Shown: positions 1 through 7,095 of the stretch, piece by piece
Position numbering within the stretch: the first letter of the stretch is position 1
How the letters are laid out: every line of letters starts with the position of its first letter
From: Brachyspira pilosicoli
GTDB lineage: Bacteria > Spirochaetota > Brachyspiria > Brachyspirales > Brachyspiraceae
Length of the DNA stretch: 16,393 nucleotides
NCBI RefSeq assembly: GCF_019402445.1
Contig: NZ_SRZM01000010.1
Span: forward strand, 1 to 16,393
Direction: 5' to 3'
Notes under the pieces: generated by a model
The model's database searches: none
The model's input: only the letters and a program-made list of their open reading frames with translations
What the model was told of the DNA's origin: nothing
Program-made: the position numbers and the translations under genes

Positions 1-27
1 CAACTTTTTTGAGCGACAAAAAAGTTG
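1..27. repeat. Perfect inverted repeat, 10-bp arms and 7-nt loop
   Basis: CAACTTTTTT at 1-10 is exactly matched by its reverse complement AAAAAAGTTG at 18-27, around the loop GAGCGAC. It lies about 60 bp beyond the stop of the minus-strand K+ transporter, so it could act as that transcript's 3' end. However, neither strand shows a U-run directly after the stem inside the window, so it is not a textbook intrinsic terminator. A related but weaker hairpin with AGCGA around its loop occurs at 6021-6043, suggesting a dispersed intergenic element. The palindrome is certain; the function is inferred. Confidence 0.6.
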
Positions 28-85
28 ATATTACACTTATAAAAATAATATAGAAATTGATAAAATATAGCAATTTAAATATAAA

Positions 86-1831
86 TTAACCAATATTAAC
101 TTCCGCTGTAGGTAAATCTATTAAACCGTATCTGCTGTCAACAGAACCAATACTCATAAATAATGTTAAATATCCAACACGTCCAATAAACATTAATGCT
201 ATTACTATAATTTTACTCCACACAGAAAGCCCAGCAGTAATACCAAGCGAAAGCCCAACGGTAGATATAGCAGAAACCGTCTCAAATATTACAGGCATCA
301 TAGCCTTATGCCCATCAATATAAAATATAAGTAATGCCCCAAAAACAGATATAGCAATAGCTAAAGTAAATATAGCAATGGATTTATTAACAGCATCATC
401 TTTAATCTTTCTCCCCTTTACAATAATAAAAGGTCTGTTAGTAATAGCCGTAATGATTGAAGCTATAAATACAAAAAAGGTTGTAGTTTTAACACCGCCT
501 CCTGTACTGCTCGGAGAAGCACCTATAAACATAAGAAATATTACAACACCTATCGTAACGCTATTCATAGAATTGTAAGCAATAGTCTCAAAACCTGCCG
601 TTCTAGTACTTACACTTTGAAATATTGAAGCTAAAATCTTTTCTTTTAAAGGCATTCCATCTAAAGCATTAGAATATTCATTGAAAAATATAAATAAAGT
701 TCCAAACAATAAAAGAAAAGCAGTTGTAAGTAAAATAATTATTGTTTGCACATCAATAACATATCTTTTACCTTTAATCTTGCTAATAATAGCAGTATAT
801 ACGCTTACAAATACAGGGTATCCTATTCCTCCAAGCACTATTAGTAAACTTACAGTAATACTCACAATTGCACTATTAGAAAATCTGTGTAAACTGTCGG
901 TATATAAAGCAAATCCAGCATTACAAAAAGCACTTATAGAGTGAAATAAAGAATAAAATATCCTCTCCCCTATTCTATTATTGTCCATAACAGTGAAAAG
1001 CAATATCGCCCCAATTAACTCAACTAAAAAAGTAGCCAAAAATATAGCCTTTACAGTGGAGCGTATAATATCTTTATTTTTTGTGTTAAACATTTCAAGC
1101 GTTCTTATTCTGTCTTGCACACTTCCTTTATTAATAGAAAATAAAATCACTATTGCAGATATGGACATTATTCCAAGCCCGCCAATCTGTATTAATATTA
1201 AAACAACAATCTGACCAAAAAAAGTAAACTCTTTAGAAATATCTATTACACTTAAACCCGTAACGCAAACGGCACTTGTTGCAGTAAATAAAGCATCAAT
1301 AAAAGGAAGCCTTCCGCTAATTGTACTTAACGGCAAATATAAAAGCAAAGCCCCCAATGTAATTATAAAGATAAATGATGCTATAATCATCTGATAGAGA
1401 GTAAACTTTGAATAGGATAATCTAAGCCAATTTATCACTATTATTAAAAAGAATAGTATAGAGCCTGCTATAGTCCATATAACTCTATTAGCATATATGC
1501 CATAATATTTTCTGCTGAAAAAATTAAGAAGCAAAAGCCCTATAATTTGTATTATAGGAACTATTATGTATAATTTTCTCGGTGCTATTCTTATTTGGTC
1601 TATCAAAATGATAATAAAACAAACTGTAATAATGTTTATTATTTTATCATAATAATATATATAAAAATTATAAACTGTAATCTGTCTTACTTGCATTAAA
1701 AGAACAAATATTGCAAATATAGAACCAGCTATTGCAATTAAATTTGAAAGCCTTCTTAAAATTTCATCTAATGATTGAAGTATAGATTTCTTTTTGTTAT
1801 TAAATATATCATTCAAAATATCTTTTCTCAT
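86..1831 (-). CDS. ktrB: KtrB/TrkH-family potassium uptake transporter subunit
   Basis: This is an inner-membrane K+ (probably Na+-coupled) translocating subunit of 581 aa. All four pore-loop signatures of the SKT superfamily are visible: SAVCVTGL at 186-193, SAFCNAGF at 300-307, STRTAGF at 408-414 and SAISTVGL at 520-527, each with the filter Gly. The Gly/Ser-rich gate segment GASPSSTGGG is at 437-446, and the conserved Arg of the last helix is R551 in FIGRVG. The first filter Gly falls near residue 192, far later than in typical KtrB or TrkH. About 120 residues precede the first pore unit, with four hydrophobic stretches near 30-48, 64-80, 87-104 and 118-135. No KtrA/TrkA gating-ring gene is in the window; it may lie further left. 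The start is the ATG at 1829-1831 with a weak AGGG about 10 nt upstream. The family is certain; the symbol is chosen on the first-loop motif. Confidence 0.93.
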   Translation of the reverse strand: MRKDILNDIFNNKKKSILQSLDEILRRLSNLIAIAGSIFAIFVLLMQVRQITVYNFYIYYYDKIINIITVCFIIILIDQIRIAPRKLYIIVPIIQIIGLLLLNFFSRKYYGIYANRVIWTIAGSILFFLIIVINWLRLSYSKFTLYQMIIASFIFIITLGALLLYLPLSTISGRLPFIDALFTATSAVCVTGLSVIDISKEFTFFGQIVVLILIQIGGLGIMSISAIVILFSINKGSVQDRIRTLEMFNTKNKDIIRSTVKAIFLATFLVELIGAILLFTVMDNNRIGERIFYSLFHSISAFCNAGFALYTDSLHRFSNSAIVSITVSLLIVLGGIGYPVFVSVYTAIISKIKGKRYVIDVQTIIILLTTAFLLLFGTLFIFFNEYSNALDGMPLKEKILASIFQSVSTRTAGFETIAYNSMNSVTIGVVIFLMFIGASPSSTGGGVKTTTFFVFIASIITAITNRPFIIVKGRKIKDDAVNKSIAIFTLAIAISVFGALLIFYIDGHKAMMPVIFETVSAISTVGLSLGITAGLSVWSKIIVIALMFIGRVGYLTLFMSIGSVDSRYGLIDLPTAEVNIG

Positions 1832-1858
1832 ATAAATAATACCCTAACACATTACTTT

Positions 1859-1887
1859 ATTTTAATATATAATATACTATAAGTAAA
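1859..1887 (-). promoter_or_regulatory. Possible promoter of the K+ transporter gene
   Basis: On the minus strand, TTTACT (1887-1882) and TAAAAT (1864-1859) are separated by 17 bp. They lie about 27 bp before the ATG and would give a leader of about 20 nt. In DNA this AT-rich such matches arise often by chance, so this is only a candidate. Confidence 0.3.
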
Positions 1888-1942
1888 TAGCTAAATACAT
1901 ATAAAAAACATCATTCAAATTATTACATATTATTTTTTTTCC

Positions 1943-1970
1943 TTGAAAATATTTTTATATGTATTATAAT
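1943..1970 (+). promoter_or_regulatory. Promoter of the pheS-pheT-prt operon
   Basis: TTGAAA (1943-1948) and TATAAT (1965-1970) have a 16-bp spacer, a good sigma-70 type match. Transcription would begin near 1977, giving a leader of about 33 nt. That is too short for a T-box or a leader-peptide attenuator. The ribosome binding site AGGAA at 1998-2002 lies 7 nt before the pheS ATG. Confidence 0.6.
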
Positions 1971-2009
1971 AAAAAACTATAATTTTATTTTTTAGTTAGG
2001 AACGGTACG

Positions 2010-3029
2010 ATGGATAATTTAGATTCAATTCGAGAACTTTTCGAGCAAAATATATCAAATGCAAAAAATCAATTAGAAATAGATGAGATAAGAATTAATT
2101 TTTTAGGCAGAAAAGGTAAAATTACAGAACTTCTAAAAAACATGTCTTCTATAGAGAGTATTGAAGAGAAAAAAGAATTCGGTAAAAAAATAAATGAACT
2201 TAAATTCTACTGTGAAAACACTTTAACAGAAAAGAAAAAATTATTAGCAGACAAAGAATTTTTAGAATCTTTAGAAAAAAATAAAATAGATATAACAATG
2301 CCTGGAAGAAGACCTAAATCTGCAAGCGTAAACCTACTTACTAAAGTAGAAGAAGAAATTGTAGGTATATTAACAGAAATAGGCTTTAGAGTGGTAGAGG
2401 GTAATGAAATAGAAGATGATTTTCACAATTTTGAGGCTTTAAATATACCATCTTATCACCCTGCAAGAGACAGTCATGATTCATTTTTTGTATCTAAAGA
2501 GCATGTATTAAGAACTCACACTTCCGGTATGCAAATAAGAACTATGATGGAAACCGAGCCTCCTATAGCGGTTGTTTCTCCTGGTAAATGTGCTAGAAGA
2601 GATGCTATAGATTCAAAACACTCACCTATATTCCATCAAATAGAGGGACTTTTAGTTGATAAAAATGTAAGTTTTAATGATTTAAAAGGAATATTGGAAT
2701 TATTCTGTAAAAAAATGTTTGGAGATAAGACTCAGATTAGATTAAGACCTGATTTCTTTCCTTTTGTTGAGCCTGGTGCTGATTTAAGTGCTACTTGTGT
2801 TATATGCGGAGGTAAAGGCTGTAAAACTTGCGGAGGCGAGGGTTGGCTTGAGCTTATGGGTGCTGGTATGATTCACCCTAATGTATTTAAACATGTTGGT
2901 TATGATGCTAACAAATATACTGGTTTTGCTTTTGGAATGGGTATTGAAAGAGTTGCTATGATTAAATATGGCATTACAGATATTAGAATGTTTTATGATA
3001 ATGATATAGATTTCTTAAAACAATGGTAA
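2010..3029 (+). CDS. pheS: Phenylalanine--tRNA ligase alpha subunit
   Basis: This is the catalytic alpha chain of the (alpha-beta)2 class II synthetase that charges tRNA-Phe in the cytoplasm. It has 339 aa, the normal length. The N-terminal ~90 residues are the charged helical, coiled-coil tRNA-binding arm (FLGRKGKITELL near 30-41). The catalytic core includes HTSGMQIR, the segment CARRDAIDSKHSPIFHQIEG and motif 3, GFAFGMGIERVAMIKYG, starting at 305. A four-Cys cluster C263-x2-C266-x4-C271-x2-C274 precedes the GAGMIHPNVF strand; this cluster occurs in Bacillus-type PheS and is missing from E. coli PheS. AGGAA 7 nt before the ATG supports the start. The gene is followed 25 bp later by pheT, its obligate partner. 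Confidence 0.98.
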   Translation: MDNLDSIRELFEQNISNAKNQLEIDEIRINFLGRKGKITELLKNMSSIESIEEKKEFGKKINELKFYCENTLTEKKKLLADKEFLESLEKNKIDITMPGRRPKSASVNLLTKVEEEIVGILTEIGFRVVEGNEIEDDFHNFEALNIPSYHPARDSHDSFFVSKEHVLRTHTSGMQIRTMMETEPPIAVVSPGKCARRDAIDSKHSPIFHQIEGLLVDKNVSFNDLKGILELFCKKMFGDKTQIRLRPDFFPFVEPGADLSATCVICGGKGCKTCGGEGWLELMGAGMIHPNVFKHVGYDANKYTGFAFGMGIERVAMIKYGITDIRMFYDNDIDFLKQW

Positions 3030-3054
3030 ATTATTAATTGAGGTTATTATAATT

Positions 3055-5478
3055 ATGAGAATTCCTTTGAGTTGGTTAAAAGAATTTGTTAATTTAGATG
3101 GTTTAGAGGTGGAAGAGATTGCTAGAAACATCACTCTTTCTGGAAGCGAGATTTCTTCTATAGAAACTACTGGCGGAGATATACCTGGTGTTATAATAGG
3201 TAAAGTTTTAACTGTACACAAACATCCAGATGCTGATAAATTAAGCGTATGTAAAGTGAATGTGGGCGATGATGTACTTTCTATAGTATGCGGTGCTCCT
3301 AATGTAAGAGAAAATATATATGTTCCTGTTGCTATGATAGGAGCTAAACTTCCTAACGGGCTTACTATAAAAAAAGCTTCTATAAGAGGTTTTGAAAGTA
3401 GCGGAATGCTTTGTTCTAGAACAGAGTTAGGATATGAAGAAATTGAAGGCGTTTATGGTATTTGGATATTAGATGAACATATAGACAAATTAAATATAGA
3501 AGATAAAGACAGTATTTTAGGAAACTCACTTTCAACAATAGTAGGTTCTACAGACCATATATTTAATGTAGAAATTACAGCAAACAGAGGTGATTTGGTT
3601 AGTATTATAGGTTTTGCTCGTGAATGTTCTTTAGTATTAGAAAAAAGAGTGAGCATACCTTCTGTAAATACATATGATTCTACAGGCGGAAATATTGATA
3701 TTACAGTAGAAAATCAGGAATCTTGCTATAAATATGTTGGAAGGCTTATAAACAATATAACAGTCGGACCTTCTCCAGATTGGATGCAAAACAGACTTAA
3801 AAAATGTGGTATTAACCCTATTAATAATATAGTAGACATTACAAATTATGTTATGCTTGAATATGGTCAGCCTCTTCATGCTTATGACTTTGATAAAGTA
3901 AAAGATGGCAAAATTATAGTAAGAAATGCCAAAAACGATGAAAAAATTACTCTTTTAGACGGTAGAGAAATTAATCTTACAGATGAGGTTTTAGTTATTG
4001 CTGACAGTGAAAAGCCTATAGGTGTAGCTGGTGTTATGGGCGGAGACAGCACTAAAATAGAAGATACTACTAAAAACATCTTAATAGAAAGTGCATATTT
4101 TGACCATATTGCCGTAAAAAAATCTACTATAGCTACTAATACAAAAACTGATGCTTCATATAGATTTGAAAGAGAAATTGACCACACTCTTACTTTAGCA
4201 GCATTAAACAGAGCAGTAGATTTAATAGTAACATTAGATAATAATGCTAAAATAGTATCAAGAGCTAAAGAAGTAAATGTAAAACAATTTGAAGCTACAA
4301 GAATAGTATTTGACTGCGGACTTGTAAAAAGATATTTAGGTCTTGATATGAACAAAATGCAAGTATCTTCTATATTTAAGAGATATGGCTTTAATGCATC
4401 TGCTTTAGGTGAGAATAATTTGAAAGTGGATATACCTTTTTATAGACATGACCTTACAATAGCAGAAGACCTTATAGAAGAGATAGCACGTGTTTATGGA
4501 TACAATAATCTTGATTCTAATGTGCCTCATATAAAATGCAACCCTATTAAAACAGATTATGCTGATATAAGTTTTGTTAAGCATAGAATGGCTTCTTATG
4601 GACTTTATGAAACTAAGCAGTATTCTCTTGGCGACAGCAAAATGTTTAAAAATATAGGTTTTAAAGATGAACAATTAATTAGTGTTGTAAACCCTTTAAC
4701 AAGCGAAATGGACGTTTTAAGACCTACTACATTGGTTTCTCTTCTTAATAGCATTGCTTACAATCAAAATCACAGACATAAAAATGGTGCTTTATTTGAA
4801 GTTGGAAACATATTCTATAAAGAAAATGATAAGTTTGTAGAAGAGAAGCATTTATCTGCCGTAATGTTTGGGCTTTATCAAGAAAAATTATGGAATAAAG
4901 AATCAAGAGCTTATGACTTCTTTGATATGAGCGGTGTTGTAGAAGAGCTTATTACAAAAGATTTAAATAGCACTGATTATAACCTTATACCTAGAGAGCA
5001 TGATTGGTTTATACCTACTATGTCTGCTGATATAGTGATATTTGGTGAAAAAATAGGTATTATTGGCAGAATACACCCTAAAATATTATCTCTATTTGAT
5101 ATTAATACTGATGTTTATTTTACTGATATTAATATAAGATATGCTGTTGAGCTTATCAAAAAAAGAGTAAAAAAACAGCAGTTAAAAGACATAGGTAAAT
5201 ACCCTGCTGTATTTAGAGATTTAGCATTAGTTTGCGATAGAAACATTGAGTTTAGCAAAGTAATAAAATCTATTTCTAAGTTTAATGATATTATACAAAA
5301 TATTGATGTGGTAGATAGATATGTTGGAGAGCAGGTAAAAGAAGGAAAACAGTCTATAGCAATATCAATAACTTATTATGACCCTAATAAAACTTTGAGA
5401 GAAGAAGATATTAATGCTGTAGAGAGTTCTTTACTTGAAATGCTTAAAACAAGATTTAGTATAGAATTACGTTCATAA
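3055..5478 (+). CDS. pheT: Phenylalanine--tRNA ligase beta subunit
   Basis: This is the beta chain of PheRS (807 aa, normal full length). It carries the tRNA anticodon/acceptor contacts and the editing site that hydrolyses Tyr-tRNA-Phe. Visible domains in order: the B1 start (MRIPLSWLKEFV); an EMAP-like OB-fold tRNA-binding domain at about 45-155 (GKVLTVHKHPDADKLSVCKV, then CGAPNVRENIYVPVAMIGA); the B3/B4 editing domain at about 215-395 (GINPINNIVDITNYVMLEYG and GVAGVMGGD); the B5 domain at about 420-490; a catalytic-like core; and a C-terminal FDX-ACB fold from about 715, starting YPAVFRDLALV. GAGG at 3040-3043 lies 11 nt before the ATG. It is co-transcribed with pheS (25-bp gap), and the downstream PRTase gene begins 20 bp after its stop. 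Confidence 0.98.
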   Translation: MRIPLSWLKEFVNLDGLEVEEIARNITLSGSEISSIETTGGDIPGVIIGKVLTVHKHPDADKLSVCKVNVGDDVLSIVCGAPNVRENIYVPVAMIGAKLPNGLTIKKASIRGFESSGMLCSRTELGYEEIEGVYGIWILDEHIDKLNIEDKDSILGNSLSTIVGSTDHIFNVEITANRGDLVSIIGFARECSLVLEKRVSIPSVNTYDSTGGNIDITVENQESCYKYVGRLINNITVGPSPDWMQNRLKKCGINPINNIVDITNYVMLEYGQPLHAYDFDKVKDGKIIVRNAKNDEKITLLDGREINLTDEVLVIADSEKPIGVAGVMGGDSTKIEDTTKNILIESAYFDHIAVKKSTIATNTKTDASYRFEREIDHTLTLAALNRAVDLIVTLDNNAKIVSRAKEVNVKQFEATRIVFDCGLVKRYLGLDMNKMQVSSIFKRYGFNASALGENNLKVDIPFYRHDLTIAEDLIEEIARVYGYNNLDSNVPHIKCNPIKTDYADISFVKHRMASYGLYETKQYSLGDSKMFKNIGFKDEQLISVVNPLTSEMDVLRPTTLVSLLNSIAYNQNHRHKNGALFEVGNIFYKENDKFVEEKHLSAVMFGLYQEKLWNKESRAYDFFDMSGVVEELITKDLNSTDYNLIPREHDWFIPTMSADIVIFGEKIGIIGRIHPKILSLFDINTDVYFTDINIRYAVELIKKRVKKQQLKDIGKYPAVFRDLALVCDRNIEFSKVIKSISKFNDIIQNIDVVDRYVGEQVKEGKQSIAISITYYDPNKTLREEDINAVESSLLEMLKTRFSIELRS

Positions 5479-5498
5479 AAGTGGGAGATTTATTTACG

Positions 5499-5897
5499 AT
5501 GAAATATGATGTTATATCTTGGGAAAATATTGATGAGGCTATTGAGATTTTAGCTAAACAAATAGAAGATTCAAAAATAAAATATGAAGTAATTTATGGG
5601 CTTGCACGCGGCGGATTAGTTCCTGCTGTTATGCTTTCTCATAGATTAAAAGTGCCTATGGTTCTTAATATGGAAGAGGTGTGGAGATTAAAGGTAAAAG
5701 ATAAGTCTGTTTTAATTGTAGATGACATCTCTGATACAGGTGAAACTTTAAAATATTTTGACGACCAGAAATTTGATATAGCTACTTTATTTATTAGAGA
5801 GCATACTAGCAAAATAAGACCAAAATATATATATAGAAGCATAAATCATGATGATTGGCTATTATTTCCTTGGGAGACAAAATCATCTAGTAAATAA
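5499..5897 (+). CDS. Type I phosphoribosyltransferase, xanthine/hypoxanthine type
   Basis: This is a predicted cytoplasmic purine-salvage PRTase of 132 aa that would join a nucleobase to PRPP. The 13-residue PRPP-binding motif VLIVDDISDTGET is at 71-83 with its acidic pair D75-D76. The pyrophosphate loop ARGGL is at 36-40, followed by VPAVMLSHRL. The tail segment HDDWLLFPWE at 118-127 resembles the C-terminal base-binding region of E. coli-type XGPRT (Gpt). I chose the ATG at 5499 because GGGAG at 5483-5487 sits 11 nt upstream. A GTG six codons further up (5481) overlaps this SD sequence and has none of its own. It follows pheT at once and precedes a terminator, so it is the last gene of the pheST operon. 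The exact base is not determinable from the sequence; a regulatory (PyrR-like) role is less likely. Confidence 0.85.
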   Translation: MKYDVISWENIDEAIEILAKQIEDSKIKYEVIYGLARGGLVPAVMLSHRLKVPMVLNMEEVWRLKVKDKSVLIVDDISDTGETLKYFDDQKFDIATLFIREHTSKIRPKYIYRSINHDDWLLFPWETKSSSK

Positions 5898-5945
5898 AAA
5901 TTTTATATAATATTAAATTACACTTTTATAAAAATAAAATATATT

Positions 5946-5978
5946 AAGCATTATTTAAATAATAATGCTTATTTTTTT
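5946..5978 (+). terminator. Rho-independent terminator of the pheST-prt operon
   Basis: AAGCATTATT (5946-5955) pairs perfectly with AATAATGCTT (5961-5970) across a 5-nt loop and is followed by A and seven Ts. The stem has few GC pairs, as expected in such AT-rich DNA. It lies 48 bp after the PRTase stop. Confidence 0.75.
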
Positions 5979-6020
5979 ATTTTCAGTGTAGAATAAAATT
6001 TTACAGCATAATAAATTAAT

Positions 6021-6043
6021 TTTTTAAGCGAAAAGGTTAAAAA
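6021..6043. repeat. Small hairpin related to the 1-27 repeat
   Basis: TTTTTAA (6021-6027) pairs with TTAAAAA (6037-6043) around the loop GCGAAAAGG. The run TTTTTTAAGCGA resembles TTTTTTGAGCGA of the hairpin at 4-15, so both may be members of one degenerate intergenic family. The similarity is short and could be chance. Confidence 0.3.
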
Positions 6044-6253
6044 TATAATAGAACATTAATAACTAATATAAAATATTATATATCTTACCACAAATAAAAA
6101 ACTATTCAAAAACAAGAATCAATACAAAGTAAATTAAAGTATTCTATAATGCTAACATAAAAATCAAAAACATTTCTAAATACTAAAAACATCATTTTTA
6201 TAATAAAACATATGTAAAAATAAAATAAATAACTATTTTTTTATTTTCGGCTA

Positions 6254-6281
6254 TTGACATTATTTTTAATTGTATTAATAT
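6254..6281 (+). promoter_or_regulatory. Promoter of the tetR-tolC-RND operon
   Basis: A perfect TTGACA -35 box (6254-6259) is followed after 16 bp by TAATAT (6276-6281). The predicted start is near 6288, just in front of the 6291-6320 palindrome. A repressor bound there would block promoter clearance. Confidence 0.6.
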
Positions 6282-6290
6282 TAGTTTCCG

Positions 6291-6320
6291 AATAAAAATG
6301 ACATATATGTCGTTTTTATT
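6291..6320 (+). promoter_or_regulatory. 30-bp near-perfect palindrome, probable TetR-family operator
   Basis: The left arm AATAAAAATGACATA (6291-6305) and the reverse complement of the right arm, AATAAAAACGACATA (6306-6320), differ at one position out of 15. The mismatch would be a G-U pair in RNA. The centre is TGACATATATGTCG, a size and symmetry typical of TetR-family operators. It begins about 10 bp after the -10 box and 39 bp before the tetR ATG, the classic place for autorepression. Operator function is inferred; as RNA it could also form a stem at the 5' end of the message. Confidence 0.75.
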
Positions 6321-6335
6321 TCAACTATATTTAAT

Positions 6336-6341
6336 GAGGTG
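6336..6341 (+). promoter_or_regulatory. Distant ribosome binding site of tetR
   Basis: GAGGTG is the only SD-like sequence before the tetR ATG, and its last base lies 17 nt upstream, well beyond the usual 5-11 nt. No in-frame alternative start lies nearer. This predicts weak translation of the repressor. The same bases form part of the tiny reading frame ATG AGG TGA at 6334-6342. Confidence 0.4.
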
Positions 6342-6358
6342 AACACAAAAAAATCAAA

Positions 6359-7069
6359 ATGCCAAAAGTAGATGAAGAATATTTTGAAAACAAGAGGAAA
6401 ATAATATTAAATGCGGCTATGAGAGTTTTTCAGAGAAAGCCTGCTTATAGCGTTACAATGAAAGATATTGTTAATGAGTCGGGTTTAAGTCAAGGAGGTG
6501 TTTACAAGTATTATTCAAATATAGATGAAATTGTTGTGGCTTTACTTAATACTATTACTGTACCTGTAAAACCAAAAGAATTGTTAGATAAATATAGTAA
6601 TGACCCTGAAAAGGCTATATTTGAATTATTTAATGCTTTTAGAAAGTTTTTCTTCATAACGGCAAAAGAATTTGGAAAAATAATGTTTGAATTGCAGCCT
6701 ATGTTTTTCAACAATATGGAGAGATTAAAAATATTAAAAGATAATATCAATAAAGACATTATATTAAATTATTGGTTTGGTGAATTATTAATATTTATAG
6801 ATCAAAAAATAGATGAAAAATATTTTACTCCTGTACTTAATGCACATGACATTTACATGCAGATGATAGTTGCCGTTGGCGGAATTGGTAATGAATTAAT
6901 ATTAAACAAGTATTATAACTTAGACAGAAAGCTTTATTACTATAGGGAGGAAAAAAGAAAAAATAAAAATTTAGAAGTTAATTTAGATGGTTTAATTGAT
7001 ACATTATATAAAACATTGCTACTTTTACTTGGAAGTAAAAATGTATACAAATATGGTTTTAGAACTTAA
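6359..7069 (+). CDS. TetR/AcrR-family transcriptional repressor
   Basis: This is a 236-aa DNA-binding protein, predicted local repressor of the efflux operon. The N-terminal TetR domain (about 13-60) is clear: KIILNAAMRVFQRK is helix 1, VTMKDIVNESGLSQGGVYKYY is the HTH with its recognition helix, and the YYSNIDEIVVALL continuation is typical. The remaining ~170 residues form a helical ligand-binding/dimerisation domain that I cannot assign to a subgroup. The ATG at 6359 is the only start that keeps helix 1 whole; the next Met (residue 21) is inside it. The gene is first in the operon, 26 bp ahead of tolC, behind a promoter with a palindromic operator, so it probably represses its own operon and is released by a pump substrate. 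The ligand is unknown. Confidence 0.92.
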   Translation: MPKVDEEYFENKRKIILNAAMRVFQRKPAYSVTMKDIVNESGLSQGGVYKYYSNIDEIVVALLNTITVPVKPKELLDKYSNDPEKAIFELFNAFRKFFFITAKEFGKIMFELQPMFFNNMERLKILKDNINKDIILNYWFGELLIFIDQKIDEKYFTPVLNAHDIYMQMIVAVGGIGNELILNKYYNLDRKLYYYREEKRKNKNLEVNLDGLIDTLYKTLLLLLGSKNVYKYGFRT

Positions 7070-7095
7070 GTTTTGATTATTAAAAAGGAGCATAA

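Larger units (their letters stand above)
5898..6358. other. 461-bp intergenic region before the efflux operon
   Basis: This is the longest gene-free stretch in the window. It holds the pheST-prt terminator, a small hairpin at 6021-6043 and the tetR promoter with its palindromic operator. Between about 6045 and 6240 I see only AT-rich sequence with stop codons in all frames, no tRNA-like fold and no recognisable riboswitch. A small RNA gene cannot be excluded. Confidence 0.6.

Noticed and set aside
1..27. Intrinsic terminator of the K+ transporter gene
   Set aside because: On the minus strand the stem's 3' arm is AAAAAAGTTG at the window edge and no U-run can be seen after it; the sequence beyond is not available.
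681..1214. Plus-strand open frames opposite the K+ transporter gene (also 378-578)
   Set aside because: They are antisense to a coding sequence with all four pore motifs, have no SD, and their hydrophobic look mirrors the membrane codons of the real gene.
1977..2009. T-box or leader-peptide attenuator before pheS
   Set aside because: The predicted leader is only about 33 nt, with no T-box sequence, no Phe-rich leader peptide and no terminator hairpin.
3882..4355. 157-codon open frame on the minus strand inside pheT
   Set aside because: It lies wholly within a full-length, well-conserved pheT, shows no family motif, and its composition is that of an antisense shadow.
5481..5498. GTG start extending the PRTase by six residues
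   Set aside because: The GTG overlaps the SD (GGGAG 5483-5487) that serves the ATG at 5499, and has no SD of its own.
6045..6240. tRNA, small RNA or CRISPR array in the intergenic region
   Set aside because: No cloverleaf, no regularly spaced repeats and no GC-richer stem were found; the sequence is plain AT-rich spacer.
6334..6342. Regulatory upstream frame ATG-AGG-TGA before tetR
   Set aside because: It has two codons, no SD of its own, and is expected by chance in such sequence; kept only as a note under the tetR start.
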